A stretch of 64,000 bases of DNA. Source: CAVSRC01 sp963830205 (GTDB taxonomy: Bacteria > Pseudomonadota > Alphaproteobacteria > Rhizobiales > Kaistiaceae). Below, piece by piece: positions 7,940 to 21,101 of this stretch. Every line of letters begins with the position of its first letter. Positions within the stretch are counted from its first letter, which is position 1. The notes beneath the pieces were generated by a model. That model worked only from the letters and a program-made list of their open reading frames with translations. It was not told the DNA's origin and made no database searches. A program made the translations under genes and the position numbers. Location: contig CAWHLP010000007.1 of NCBI GenBank assembly GCA_963830205.1, positions 1 to 64,000 on the forward strand, given 5' to 3'.

Positions 7940-8743
7940 TCAGTACTTGACGACGGCGGGCCCGCTGTAGTCCGGCGCACCGAACTCGTAGCGGAAGCCG
8001 ACCTTGAAGTCCTGCGAAGTGAGGTGGCGGAACACCATCGGGTTGTCGACCGTGTTGGTGCCGTCATAGGCGATGAGATCGCCGGACTGGGCGCCGCCCA
8101 GGTCCATGTAGCGGTAGGCCGCCTCGATGGTCACGTTGGGCGTGACCTGGTAGGCGAGACCGGCTGAGAGCTGCCAGGCGAGGTTCCACTGGGAATGGTC
8201 GGCGCCATAGGCGACGCCATTGGTCACCGTGTTGACGTCGGTGAAGCCCTTGATGGTGTTCAGCGAGGTGCCGATGCCGGCCCCGACGAACGGCGTCACG
8301 CCATGCCACTTGCCGATGTCCCAATAGGCGTTGGCGAGGAACGTCAGCTCGGTCTTCACCCCGGTGTATTCGTCGGTGCCCAAGGTGCCGCCATTGTCGT
8401 AAATGTCGAGACCGTGGAAGGTGGCGTTGCCGCGATATTCACCGGTCAGGTCGAAGCGCAGGTGATCGCTGTGCCGGTAGCCGATGCCGAGGCCCCACAG
8501 CGGCGACGACTCGAAGTTCTTGGAGACATTGGTCACCGAATCGGCGGTGTCGTAGAGCACGTTAAACAGGCTCCCCACCGACTGATTGGTCATGCCGATG
8601 TCGCCGCGCAGGTACCAGTTGTGGCCAACTTCCACCGGCGGCTGGTAAGGCGGGATCTCGGGAAGATCGGCCGCCCACGCGCCCGCCGACAGCGGCAGCA
8701 GGAACGCAGCGCCGACAAGCGCACGAAGACGGTAGCGACCCAT
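7940..8743 (-). CDS. Outer-membrane beta-barrel protein (Omp25/31-like)
   Basis: A 267-residue secreted protein. A signal peptide (MGRYRLRALVGAAFLLPLSA, cleavage after AWA near residue 24) precedes alternating amphipathic strands with many aromatic and glycine residues, for example NWYLRGDIGMTN, LGIGYRHSDHLRFDLTGEY and TPFVGAGIGTSLN. It ends with a final strand FKVGFRYEFG plus a short tail. This matches the porin-like/Omp25-Omp31 surface antigens of Hyphomicrobiales, which form eight-stranded barrels; the exact role is unknown. It is transcribed alone: a terminator follows, and a long upstream region carries a candidate CtrA box. Confidence 0.87.
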   Translation of the reverse strand: MGRYRLRALVGAAFLLPLSAGAWAADLPEIPPYQPPVEVGHNWYLRGDIGMTNQSVGSLFNVLYDTADSVTNVSKNFESSPLWGLGIGYRHSDHLRFDLTGEYRGNATFHGLDIYDNGGTLGTDEYTGVKTELTFLANAYWDIGKWHGVTPFVGAGIGTSLNTIKGFTDVNTVTNGVAYGADHSQWNLAWQLSAGLAYQVTPNVTIEAAYRYMDLGGAQSGDLIAYDGTNTVDNPMVFRHLTSQDFKVGFRYEFGAPDYSGPAVVKY

Positions 8744-8861
8744 GACAGTTTCCTTTCCTCTACAGGTCCCTGGCAGCCCGAATGGCAGCCTATGGAAAGG
8801 AATTGTCCACTATAAAGCTTAAGGCGCCGTAAACCACGTTGCTTAACCACGTTTGTTTACC

Positions 8862-8876
8862 TTAACGAAAGGTAAA
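8862..8876. promoter_or_regulatory. Candidate CtrA box upstream of the outer-membrane protein gene
   Basis: TTAA-CGAAAGG-TAAA, one mismatch from the TTAA-N7-TTAA consensus of the cell-cycle regulator CtrA, about 120 bases before the omp start. A second TTAACC half-site lies at 8843-8848. CtrA control of Omp25 is described in Brucella; control here is inferred from the motif only. Confidence 0.45.
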
Positions 8877-8956
8877 CAGCCGCGACTGTTGCTTCAAAGC
8901 ACTGTGGCAACTGTGATTCTGAATTCAGGAATGCTGGCAACGGTGACGCGAAAATG

Positions 8957-8985
8957 AAAACGGCCGCTGATCGCGGCCGTTTCCC
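8957..8985 (-). terminator. Terminator after ftsH
   Basis: On the minus strand a perfect stem ACGGCCGC/GCGGCCGT is followed by TTTTCATTTTC, starting about 24 bases after the ftsH stop codon. It would end the tol-pal-tilS-ftsH strand. Confidence 0.85.
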
Positions 8986-9007
8986 TGAACGTCGATGGTC
9001 GGAAGCG

Positions 9008-10939
<1,932 letters not shown>

Positions 10940-11087
10940 TCGCGTCCCTTTGGGTCAACGGCAGGAGGAGGCCGCTCACCCGCTAAAGCGTCCGGATTGC
11001 TTCATAAGATAGGTACTGGCCGTTACGAAGCCAATAAGACTTTCATTAGTATCGTGCTGGAATTGCGGCAACGTGAAAGCCCCGAGA

Positions 11088-12426
11088 TCACAATCCAGCG
11101 GAGAAGTCCGGGAAAAGCGGCGGCGCCGCCAGCCGCTGCCCAAGGATTGGGCAGATCGTGACGTCCAAACCCTTGGCCGAATTGGCAAAATAGCCAAGGG
11201 TCGGCACTGCGACGATGCGCCCACGGCGCCTGATGGCCGGAAGGGCGGCAAGGGCGCCGCGCGGCTGAAGGCCGCGGCCGGCGCCGATGGCGCGGCGCCC
11301 GTCTTCGCCGAGGGCGACCACGGCGAGCCCTGCCGGCAGCGCGCGGCCGGCACTGAGTTCAAAGCGGGAGTCCCAGACGATGGTCGCGCCTCGCTTGAGG
11401 GCGATCGCCGGCGGCGCCTCGCGGCCGAGCTCGCGATAGAAGACAAAACCAGCCGCGTGCTGCTCGATGACGCAGCCGGCCAATGTCCGCTTGAAGCGGC
11501 CGGCAGTGCCCGCCGCCATTGCCTCGGTCAGGGCCGACAGGCGCTCGAAGCGCGGCGGGTAGTCGCCGCCGCCGACCGCCATCAGCAGGCGCGTCACCAC
11601 GCGGGCGCGCACCGCCGTCGGCGCCACCGCGAAGCGGGCGGCATCGAGGCGCGCGACGGCGAGATCGTCGACCGTCACCGCGGCGGCGATGAGCGCGCTC
11701 GCCGCGGCGTCGATGGCATCGGCAGCGTCGGCCAGCCGACGCGCGGTCGCAGCCAGATGGGCCGGGTCGAGCCCCTCGCCGGCCAGCAGCGGCAGCAAAG
11801 CGCGCACCCGCGCCCGGGCGAAGCGCGGGTCGCTGTTCATGGCGTCGGCAACCGGCGCGAGGCCGGCGGCGGCGCAGGTTGCGGCAAGGCGGGCACGCGG
11901 CACGTCGAGCAGCGGCCGGGCAAGCACGACCCCGCCGGCATCGACCATGTGGCCGCATGGCGGCGAGGCCGAAGACGCCGGCGCCGCGCGCGAGGCGGAG
12001 GATAAGGGCCTCGGCAACGTCGTCGCGATGGTGGGCGGTGAGGAGATGGCTGGCGCCCTGCGACCGCGCCGTGTCGATGAGCAGGCGATAGCGCGCCGCG
12101 CGCGCCGCCGCCTCGATGTTGGCGGTGGGCGGCGGCCCTTCGCGCACCAGGATGCGCGCTGGCAGTCCGCGCGCCTTGGCCGCCGCCACCACGTTCGCGG
12201 CCTCGCGCCGCGAACCATTGCGCAGGCGATGGTCGACGGTAAGCACGACGATGTCGGGAGGGCCGCCGCGGCGCTCGCGCCAGCGCGCCGCCGCAACCAT
12301 CAAAGCGAGCGAATCGGCGCCGCCCGAAACGGCGAGCGCGATCAGGGGCGCGTCGGCGAAGGCAGCAAAAAGACCGTCGAGCTCGGCGTCGCCTAAGGGT
12401 TCGTCCGCCGCCTCAGCATCCCGCAT
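11088..12426 (-). pseudogene. tilS: tRNA(Ile)-lysidine synthase, interrupted by one frameshift
   Basis: TilS ligates lysine to the wobble cytidine of the AUA-reading tRNA-Ile and is normally essential. The first frame begins MRDAEAADEPLG and contains the PP-loop SGGADS motif (LIALAVSGGADSLALM), VDHRLR and the HHRDDVAE motif. After LAAMRP it breaks, and the protein resumes in another frame with VDAGGVVLARPLLDVPR and the C-terminal substrate-binding region. One extra base near 11949 accounts for it; removal gives 445 residues. The reading frame overlaps the cpoB stop by 14 bases, indicating translational coupling. Because loss should be lethal, a sequence error is the favoured explanation. Confidence 0.88.
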
Positions 12427-13387
12427 TGGCTTGTTCGGTGATGACGCGCTGGCGCAGCGCGTTCGACATGCTCGGATATTGCTTGAGCGCCGCCGCGAAG
12501 GTCTCGCACGCCGCCTGGCGCTCGGGGATGCCGGCCAGCGACTTGCCGAGCAGCAGCATGGTGTCGGCGGCCCGCGCGCTCTTCGGATAGAGCTTGTGGC
12601 CGTTGACGAATTCGAGCGCCGCCTCGCGGTACATGCCGCGCGAGAACAGGCTCTGGCCGAGCCAGTAGGTCGCATCGGGCGCGTGCTGGTCGCCCGGATA
12701 GGCGTCGAGGAACTGGCGGAAGGCCGTCTCGGCCGGCCCGTACTGGCCGGCGACAAAGAGCTCGTAGGCGGCCTTGTAGTCGGTCGCCGGATCGCCGCTC
12801 GGCGCCGCCACCAGCTGCGGCTGGTCGGCAGGCGCCGCCGGGGCGGCAGCGGCTGCGCCGGCATCGCCGCGGGCAAGGGCCGACAGGTCGAGCGGCTGCT
12901 GGCCGCCCGCCGCCGGTGGCGCCTGCTCGATCAGCGTGCCGAGATCCTTGGGCGGCGCGCCGAGCTGCTGGCCGCCGTCGCCGGCCGTCGCTGCTGGGGC
13001 CGCTGGGGCCGCGGCCACCGCGGTATCGGCAGGTAGCGGTGCGCTCCGCGGTTGAGGCGCAGCAGCGGCATCCTGCCTGGCGCCGCCCTTGCCCTGCTCG
13101 AGTTGGCCGAAGCGGTACTCGTTGTCCGCCTGCATCGACTGGATCTGCTTGGTCAGCTCGTCGAGCTGATGCTGGAGCGTCTCGACCTGTCCGGTCAGGT
13201 CGCGGATCGTGTTCTCGAGCTGGTCCAGCCGCGCGCTGTCATTGCCGGACTGGACGAGCGTGATCCCCTGCCCCTGCTGCGCATTGTTGTTGCCCAGGCC
13301 GAACCAGCCGGCATCCGCGCCGGGGGCAATCATCAACCCGACGGCGACCACTGCCGCGCCGGTCAGCCAGCGTTGCGTCCACACCAT
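12413..13387 (-). CDS. cpoB: Cell division coordinator CpoB (YbgF)
   Basis: A periplasmic protein linking Tol-Pal constriction to peptidoglycan synthesis. The 324 residues begin with a signal peptide (cleavage near PGADAGW). A coiled-coil trimerisation region follows at about 50-98 (ARLDQLENTIRDLTGQVETL, then further heptads), then a long Ala/Pro-rich linker (about 100-200). A C-terminal TPR domain starts DYKAAYELFVAGQYGPAETA. The final tol-pal accessory motif set ends with an unusual C-terminal cysteine. It follows pal with a 171-base gap and overlaps tilS by 14 bases. The low-complexity linker is longer than in E. coli. Confidence 0.93.
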   Translation of the reverse strand: MVWTQRWLTGAAVVAVGLMIAPGADAGWFGLGNNNAQQGQGITLVQSGNDSARLDQLENTIRDLTGQVETLQHQLDELTKQIQSMQADNEYRFGQLEQGKGGARQDAAAAPQPRSAPLPADTAVAAAPAAPAATAGDGGQQLGAPPKDLGTLIEQAPPAAGGQQPLDLSALARGDAGAAAAAPAAPADQPQLVAAPSGDPATDYKAAYELFVAGQYGPAETAFRQFLDAYPGDQHAPDATYWLGQSLFSRGMYREAALEFVNGHKLYPKSARAADTMLLLGKSLAGIPERQAACETFAAALKQYPSMSNALRQRVITEQANAGC

Positions 13388-13558
13388 GATCTTCCCAGTG
13401 TCCCTTGCGTCCGTCGCGAAAGACGCGCCGGACCGTCACATCCCTCCTAGCATGGAACAGGGCAGTTCGGCCAAAATGGGGCACCCGAAAGCCGGGCGGG
13501 CGGCCGCGCTGCCGCAGCCGCCCGCCGCTGGCTGGATGACGGCGACAGGGTCGCGCCG

Positions 13559-14074
13559 CTACATGCCGGCGTTGCTGAGCACCGTCACCGCGCGCCGGTT
13601 CTGCGACCAGCAGGAGATGTCGTTGCAGGTCGCCACCGGGCGCTCCTTGCCATAGGAGATCGTCCGCATGCGGTTGGCGGCGACGCCGTGCGAGGTCATG
13701 TAGTCGCGCACGGTAGAGGCGCGGCGGGCGCCCAGCGCGATGTTGTATTCGCGCGTGCCGCGCTCGTCGGCGTGGCCCTCGATGATGAAGGTGTAGCGCC
13801 GGTTCTGGTTCAGCCACGCGACCTGCTTGTCGAGCGTGGCGCGCGCGGCGCTGGAGAGTTGGCTCGAATCGGTGTCGAAGAACACCCGGTCGCCGACATT
13901 GACGACGAAGTCCTGCGGACTGCCGGGCGTGGCCGACGTCACCCCGCCGACGCCGCCGACTCCACCGAGGCCCCCAAGATCGCCCGGATTCCTCGCGCAA
14001 GCGGTGACCAGCAACGCCAGGCCAAGGACCGCAATCGGCGCGGCCATGCGGGCAATGCGCGGCATTCTCAGCAT
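13559..14074 (-). CDS. pal: Peptidoglycan-associated lipoprotein Pal
   Basis: An outer-membrane lipoprotein that binds peptidoglycan and TolB and anchors the envelope during division. A lipoprotein signal ends in the lipobox LLVTAC near residue 28. A Gly/Val-rich linker (LGGLGGVGGVGGV) follows, then the OmpA-like domain with VFFDTDSSQLSS, the EGHADERGTREYN diaminopimelate-binding signature and NRRAVTVL. ATG 14074 is chosen because GAGGAG lies 8 bases before it; an upstream ATG at 14113 would spoil the signal peptide. A candidate CtrA box lies 71 bases upstream. A 222-base gap separates it from tolB, so it probably has its own promoter. Confidence 0.96.
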   Translation of the reverse strand: MLRMPRIARMAAPIAVLGLALLVTACARNPGDLGGLGGVGGVGGVTSATPGSPQDFVVNVGDRVFFDTDSSQLSSAARATLDKQVAWLNQNRRYTFIIEGHADERGTREYNIALGARRASTVRDYMTSHGVAANRMRTISYGKERPVATCNDISCWSQNRRAVTVLSNAGM

Positions 14075-14144
14075 TTCGGTAACTCCTCGTCCACCATGCT
14101 GCCGGTGTAGCAATGCGTGGTTAAGCGCCGGTGCAGGAAGGTGG

Positions 14145-14159
14145 TTAAGTTTGGGTTAT
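14145..14159. promoter_or_regulatory. Candidate CtrA box upstream of pal
   Basis: TTAA-GTTTGGG-TTAT, one mismatch from TTAA-N7-TTAA, 71-85 bases before the pal start, in an AT-richer patch that also contains GGTTAAGC at 14129-14136. Pal is a reported CtrA target in related bacteria; here the evidence is the motif and its position. Confidence 0.5.
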
Positions 14160-14296
14160 TCGGGTCGTCCGCAGCTCAGATAGCAGCCTGTTTCGCCCGG
14201 CCGACCGGCCGGTGACGCCCCTCTACCCGGCCGCAAGGCTAGCCTATGCCGGGACGCGGGGGAACCGGTTTCTGCTGCCTCTCGCCGGATCGCGCC

Positions 14297-15649
14297 TCAG
14301 TTGATCAGCGGCGACCAGGCCGGGTCGGAGGCGAAGCCATCGAGCGGGATGCGGTATTCGTTGTAGCCGGTCAGATCGATGGTCCACAGCTGCGGGCCGC
14401 CATTGGCGCCCGGCGTGTCGCGGAAGAACATGATCACCCGGCCGTTGGGCGCCCAGGTCGGCCCCTCGTTGTGGAAGCCCTCGGTGAGGATGCGCTGGCC
14501 CGAGCCGTCCGGCCGGATGACGCCGATGGCGAACTGGCCCTTGTCGCGCCGGGTGAAGGCGATGAGGTCGCCGCGCGGCGACCATACCGGTGTCTCGAAG
14601 CTGCCCTCGCCGAAGGTGAGGCGCTTGGGATTGGTGCCGTCGGCGCCCATGACGTAGATCTGCGGCGTACCGCCGCGGTCGGAGGTGAACACGATCTTCG
14701 AGCCGTCGGGCGAATAGGACGGGCTGGTGTCGATGGCGGCGTCATCGGTCAGCCGCGTCGTGCGCTTGGTGCTCAGGTCCATCGTGTAGATGTTGGCGTT
14801 GCTGCCCGGCTGCAGGCTCATCACCACCTTCTGCCCGTCGGGCGAGAAGCGCGGCGCAAACGTCATGCCGGGGAAATCGCCGACCAGTTCGCGCTGGCCG
14901 GTCTCGATGTTGAGCAGGTAGACGTGCGGCTGCTCCGTGCCGTGATAGGACATGTAGGTGATTTCCTGCGCGTTCGGATTGAACCGCGGGGTGAGCACCA
15001 GGTCCTTGCCGTCGGTCAGGTAGCGCACGTTGGCGCCGTCCTGGTCCATGATCGCCAGGCGCTTCACCCGGTTGTCCTTGGGGCCGCTCTCGGAAACGAA
15101 CACGACGCGCGTGTCGAAATAGCCCTTCTCGCCGGTGAGCCGCTCATAGACCGCGTCGGCGATGATGTGGGCGATGCGCCGCCAGTTGTCGGGCGAGGTG
15201 AAGAACTGCTGGCCGGCGATCTGCTGGGTGGCGAAGACGTCCCACAGGCGGAACTCGGCGCGCAGGCGGCCGTCCGGCTGGCGCGCGATGCCGCCGGTGA
15301 CCAGCGCCTGGGCATTGATCACCCGCCAGTCGGCGAAGCGCGGCGTCTCGTTCGGGCCGATGCCCTGCTGCACGAAGGTCGCCGGATCGATCGGCAGGAA
15401 CAGGCCGGAGCGCTTGAGATCGGCGGAGATGACGCTCGAGATGTCGGCGCCGAGCTGGGCATCCTGGCCGCCGCCGATGAAATCGGGGAGCGCGATCGGC
15501 AGCGGCTGGACGTTGCCGCGCGTCACGTCGATCGAGATGAGCGCGTTGGCCGGCGCGGCGAAGGCCGCGGCCATGAGCGCCACGGCAATCAGGGCGACCG
15601 CCTGGCGGACACGGTGATGAATGACGGCGGTCGCTGGCATCGCTGGCAT
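14297..15649 (-). CDS. tolB: Tol-Pal system beta-propeller protein TolB
   Basis: A periplasmic component that cycles between Pal and TolA. The 450-residue protein has a signal peptide (AVALIAVALMAAAFAAPANA). The N-terminal alpha/beta domain follows (ISIDVTRGNVQPLPIALP to about 180), then a six-bladed propeller of repeated FSPDGQKVVM, YSPDGSKIVFTSDRGG and WSPRGDLIAFTR blades ending SDPAWSPLIN. Start ATG 15649 is chosen for the GAGGAG ribosome site 7 bases upstream; a longer frame to 15775 would run into tolA. It lies 37 bases after tolA and is presumably co-transcribed with tolQRA. Confidence 0.96.
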   Translation of the reverse strand: MPAMPATAVIHHRVRQAVALIAVALMAAAFAAPANALISIDVTRGNVQPLPIALPDFIGGGQDAQLGADISSVISADLKRSGLFLPIDPATFVQQGIGPNETPRFADWRVINAQALVTGGIARQPDGRLRAEFRLWDVFATQQIAGQQFFTSPDNWRRIAHIIADAVYERLTGEKGYFDTRVVFVSESGPKDNRVKRLAIMDQDGANVRYLTDGKDLVLTPRFNPNAQEITYMSYHGTEQPHVYLLNIETGQRELVGDFPGMTFAPRFSPDGQKVVMSLQPGSNANIYTMDLSTKRTTRLTDDAAIDTSPSYSPDGSKIVFTSDRGGTPQIYVMGADGTNPKRLTFGEGSFETPVWSPRGDLIAFTRRDKGQFAIGVIRPDGSGQRILTEGFHNEGPTWAPNGRVIMFFRDTPGANGGPQLWTIDLTGYNEYRIPLDGFASDPAWSPLIN

Positions 15650-15686
15650 TCTGGCACTCCTCATGGCTTCCTGGCGGCTCTTCAGC

Positions 15687-16649
<963 letters not shown>

Positions 16650-16656
16650 TATTGAA

Positions 16657-17100
16657 TCAGCTGTTCGGTTCCTTGAGCGAAACCAGCCCTATGTTGCGGA
16701 AGCCGGCGCCGTTGATGTCGCCCATCACCCGCATGATCGTGCCGTAGCTGACCGAGCGGTCGCCGCGGATATAGATGCGCTGGTCGAGATTGCCGCCGAC
16801 CGCGTCGTTGAGCTTGCTGATGAGATCGTCGAGCGGCACCTCGGCCTCCTTGACGAACACCCGTCCGTCGGCGTCGATGGTGACGGCCACCGGATCCTTC
16901 TCGGCCGCCAGCGGCTTGGCGTTGGCCTGCGGCAGGTCGACCGGCACGCCGGCGGAGAGCAGCGGCGCGGTGACCATGAACACGATCAGGAGCACCAGCA
17001 TCACGTCGACGAAGGGCGTGACGTTGATGTCGCTCATCGGCCGCGCCCGCTGGCGTCGGCGGCCCGAGCGCGACCTCAGCGATCCGACGGGTCCCGCCAT
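16657..17100 (-). CDS. tolR: Tol-Pal system protein TolR
   Basis: An ExbD/TolR-family inner-membrane protein that forms the proton channel with TolQ. The 147 residues include the single helix with its essential aspartate, INVTPFVDVMLVLLIVFMVT (Asp in FVD, near residue 32). A periplasmic domain follows with VPVDLPQANAKPL and the end YGTIMRVMGDINGAGF. The N-terminus is basic (SRSGRRRQRARP). It lies 3 bases after tolQ and 7 before tolA, so the three are tightly coupled. Confidence 0.96.
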   Translation of the reverse strand: MAGPVGSLRSRSGRRRQRARPMSDINVTPFVDVMLVLLIVFMVTAPLLSAGVPVDLPQANAKPLAAEKDPVAVTIDADGRVFVKEAEVPLDDLISKLNDAVGGNLDQRIYIRGDRSVSYGTIMRVMGDINGAGFRNIGLVSLKEPNS

Positions 17101-17103
17101 GTC

Positions 17104-17817
17104 TCAGGTCCTCTCGTCGACCTGGCGCGACAGGATGGCGGAGAACTCGTCACCGAAGCCTTCCAGGCGCTGCTCGATCTTGGCCGCCTCGTTTGACAGC
17201 TTGTTGTAGGCGATGACCGCGGGAATGGCGGCAAGCAGGCCGAGCGCGGTCGCCAGCAGCGCCTCGGCGATGCCGGGCGCCACCACCGCAAGCGCGGTGT
17301 TCTTGGAAGCCGCGATGGCCTGGAACGAGGTCATGATGCCCCATACCGTGCCAAAGAGGCCAACAAATGGCGCCGACGAACCGACCGTTGCCAGGAACAG
17401 GAGGCGGCGTTCGAGCCGCTCGGTCTCGCGCCCGATGGTCACGTCGAGCACCTTGTCGATGCGCGTCTGCAGGCCGATCGGCGAGCGCGCACCCGATTCG
17501 AACGAGCGTTTCCACTCGCGCATCGCCGCCACGAACACCGAGGCCATCGCCGTCGGCGTCCGCCCGGTGAGCGAGCGATAGAGGTCCTCCAGCGACTGCC
17601 CCGACCAGAACAGCTTCTCGAAGCGGTCCATCTGGCGGCGCACGCGCCCGTAGAGCAGCGTCTTGTCGACGATGATCGCCCAGCTCCAGATCGAGGCGAG
17701 CAGCAGGCCGATGACGACGATCTTGACGATGATGTGCGCCTGCAAGAACAGGGCAATCAGCGAGACCTCGCCGGTGGTGGGAACTACAAGAGCTGCCTGC
17801 GTGACCGCGTCCGGCAT
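17104..17817 (-). CDS. tolQ: Tol-Pal system protein TolQ
   Basis: A MotA/TolQ/ExbB proton-channel subunit of 237 residues. Three membrane helices are visible: near 20-42 (QAHIIVKIVVIGLLLASIWS), 140-162 (LLFLATVGSSAPFVGLFGTVWG, broken here as FLATVGSSAPFVGLFGTVWG) and 172-195 (LAVVAPGIAEALLATALGLL). The conserved FVGLFGTVWGIM loop and the cytoplasmic region between helices 1 and 2 fit the family. It heads the tolQRA(B) group. The 222-base gap to ybgC contains no gene but ends in a perfect CtrA-type box, so an independent promoter here is likely. Confidence 0.96.
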   Translation of the reverse strand: MPDAVTQAALVVPTTGEVSLIALFLQAHIIVKIVVIGLLLASIWSWAIIVDKTLLYGRVRRQMDRFEKLFWSGQSLEDLYRSLTGRTPTAMASVFVAAMREWKRSFESGARSPIGLQTRIDKVLDVTIGRETERLERRLLFLATVGSSAPFVGLFGTVWGIMTSFQAIAASKNTALAVVAPGIAEALLATALGLLAAIPAVIAYNKLSNEAAKIEQRLEGFGDEFSAILSRQVDERT

Positions 17818-18028
17818 GAAACCCTGACCTTTCGGATGTCATCCCCGCCCGACATCGGCGGCAAGACTATCCGCGACCGCGGCGCCCGGCCAGCCACGAC
17901 CATGCGCGCGACGGTCATTGACGAGGCTGCTTTTGCGGAGCGGCTGTCTCACCCGCAATCTTGTCAAAACGAGGGCGTGCGTCTCTCCTCGGGGCGCGCG
18001 AAACCAAGGGAGTCCTAGGCTTCCACGG

Positions 18029-18043
18029 TTAAGCGAGGGTTAA
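18029..18043. promoter_or_regulatory. Candidate CtrA box (perfect TTAA-N7-TTAA) upstream of tolQ
   Basis: TTAA-GCGAGGG-TTAA, an exact match to the full CtrA consensus, about 212 bases before the tolQ start and overlapping the ybgC stop codon. In such a GC-rich genome a chance match in an intergenic region is uncommon, but binding is inferred. Confidence 0.5.
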
Positions 18044-18510
18044 GGCGCGGCGCGCCCGAGAAGCACCGCGCGCACCGCGTCCGGCAGCCGCCGGGCGCGG
18101 CCCTCGCCGTTGATCATCACCACCGTCACTTCCGCCGTGACCAGCACGTCGTCGCCGCGCCTGACCGTCTGGGTCAGGATGATTCGGGCGCCGCGCAGCT
18201 CCCCCGCCTGGGTTTCGACCTCGAGCACGTCGTCGATTCGCGCCGCCTTGAGGAAGTCGGCGGTGATCCGGCGGACGGCGAAGGCCAGCGCCTCGCCCTG
18301 CTCGCCGAGCTCGCCGCGGTCGAGCGCGTCGTGGCCGACGCCGAGGCAGCGCAGGAAATCCGAGCGCCCGCGCTCCATGAAGCGGATATAGGCTCCGTGG
18401 TAGACAACACCGGAGAAATCGGTGTCCTCGAAATAGACGCGCACCGGCAGGACATGCCCGCCCGGAACCAGTCGACCGGCAAGGTCGGGCCATCTGTCGT
18501 CGGCGCTCAT
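18040..18510 (-). CDS. ybgC: Tol-Pal system-associated acyl-CoA thioesterase
   Basis: A hotdog-fold thioesterase of 156 residues, the usual first gene of the tol-pal cluster. The signature YFEDTDFSGVVYHGAYIRFME (split as YFEDTDFSGVV and YHGAYIRFMERGR) carries the catalytic aspartate and the helix typical of YbgC. It is thought to act on short acyl-CoA or phospholipid-linked substrates near the membrane. A divergently read GNAT gene starts 24 bases away. In related genomes ruvB usually lies directly upstream; here about 6.6 kb of accessory genes intervene. Confidence 0.93.
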   Translation of the reverse strand: MSADDRWPDLAGRLVPGGHVLPVRVYFEDTDFSGVVYHGAYIRFMERGRSDFLRCLGVGHDALDRGELGEQGEALAFAVRRITADFLKAARIDDVLEVETQAGELRGARIILTQTVRRGDDVLVTAEVTVVMINGEGRARRLPDAVRAVLLGRAAP

Positions 18511-18926
18511 CGCTCGTCACACGCTGGGTTCAACATGGCAGACATCTCTATCAGACCCTTCGCCGAAGCGGACCTCCCGGCGGTTGCCGCGCTTCTCGGC
18601 GAACTCGGCTACCCGACCACGCTCGACCAGATGCGGCAGCGGATCGACAGGATCGCACGCCACCCCGACCACGCCACCTTCGTCGCCGTGGCGGATGGTC
18701 GCGTCGTCGGCCTGACCGGCGCCTATGTCACGCCGTCCTACGAGCACGACGCGCCGACCGGACGCCTGACCGCCGTTGTGGTGAGCGGGACCGTTCAGGG
18801 ACTCGGTATCGGCCGGCAGCTCATCGCAGCGGCGGAGGACTGGGTGCGCGCGCGCGGCGCGCACGTGATGATGCTCAACAGCCACAACCGCCGCGACGGC
18901 GCCCACGCCTTCTACCGGCGCCTCGG

Positions 18927-20926
<2,000 letters not shown>

Positions 20927-20964
20927 TTCCGGCAGCACCTCCTGTTCCGACGAGACGGCGGCTC

Positions 20965-21045
20965 GCGACCCACACGAGCGAGGATATGGTCCGGACTCAG
21001 GGGGCGACCACCACCGGCGGCGGATTTTCCGGGGCGAACCACGTT
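20965..21045 (-). pseudogene. Relic of a NUDIX hydrolase C-terminus (copy 3)
   Basis: On the minus strand one frame reads WFAPENPPPVVVAP and, after a one-base shift, continues LSPDHILA. It matches the C-terminus of the intact-looking NUDIX at 24731-25121 (WFDPRDPPSVPVAPLTRDHI) at W, F, P, PP, V, VAPL and DHIL. Nothing convincing of the rest of the gene is seen. The relic lies immediately upstream of GH15 and before the divergent GT39-like gene. Confidence 0.6.
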
Positions 21046-21101
21046 CACGCTGACCCGCTATGGTCCCACGCGCACCGGCCAACGTGCTATAAGGACAGCA
21101 C

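Noticed and set aside
10940..11087. Possible heat-shock promoter upstream of ftsH
   Set aside because: CTTTCACG and neighbouring hexamers do not show acceptable spacing to a -10 of the RpoH type.
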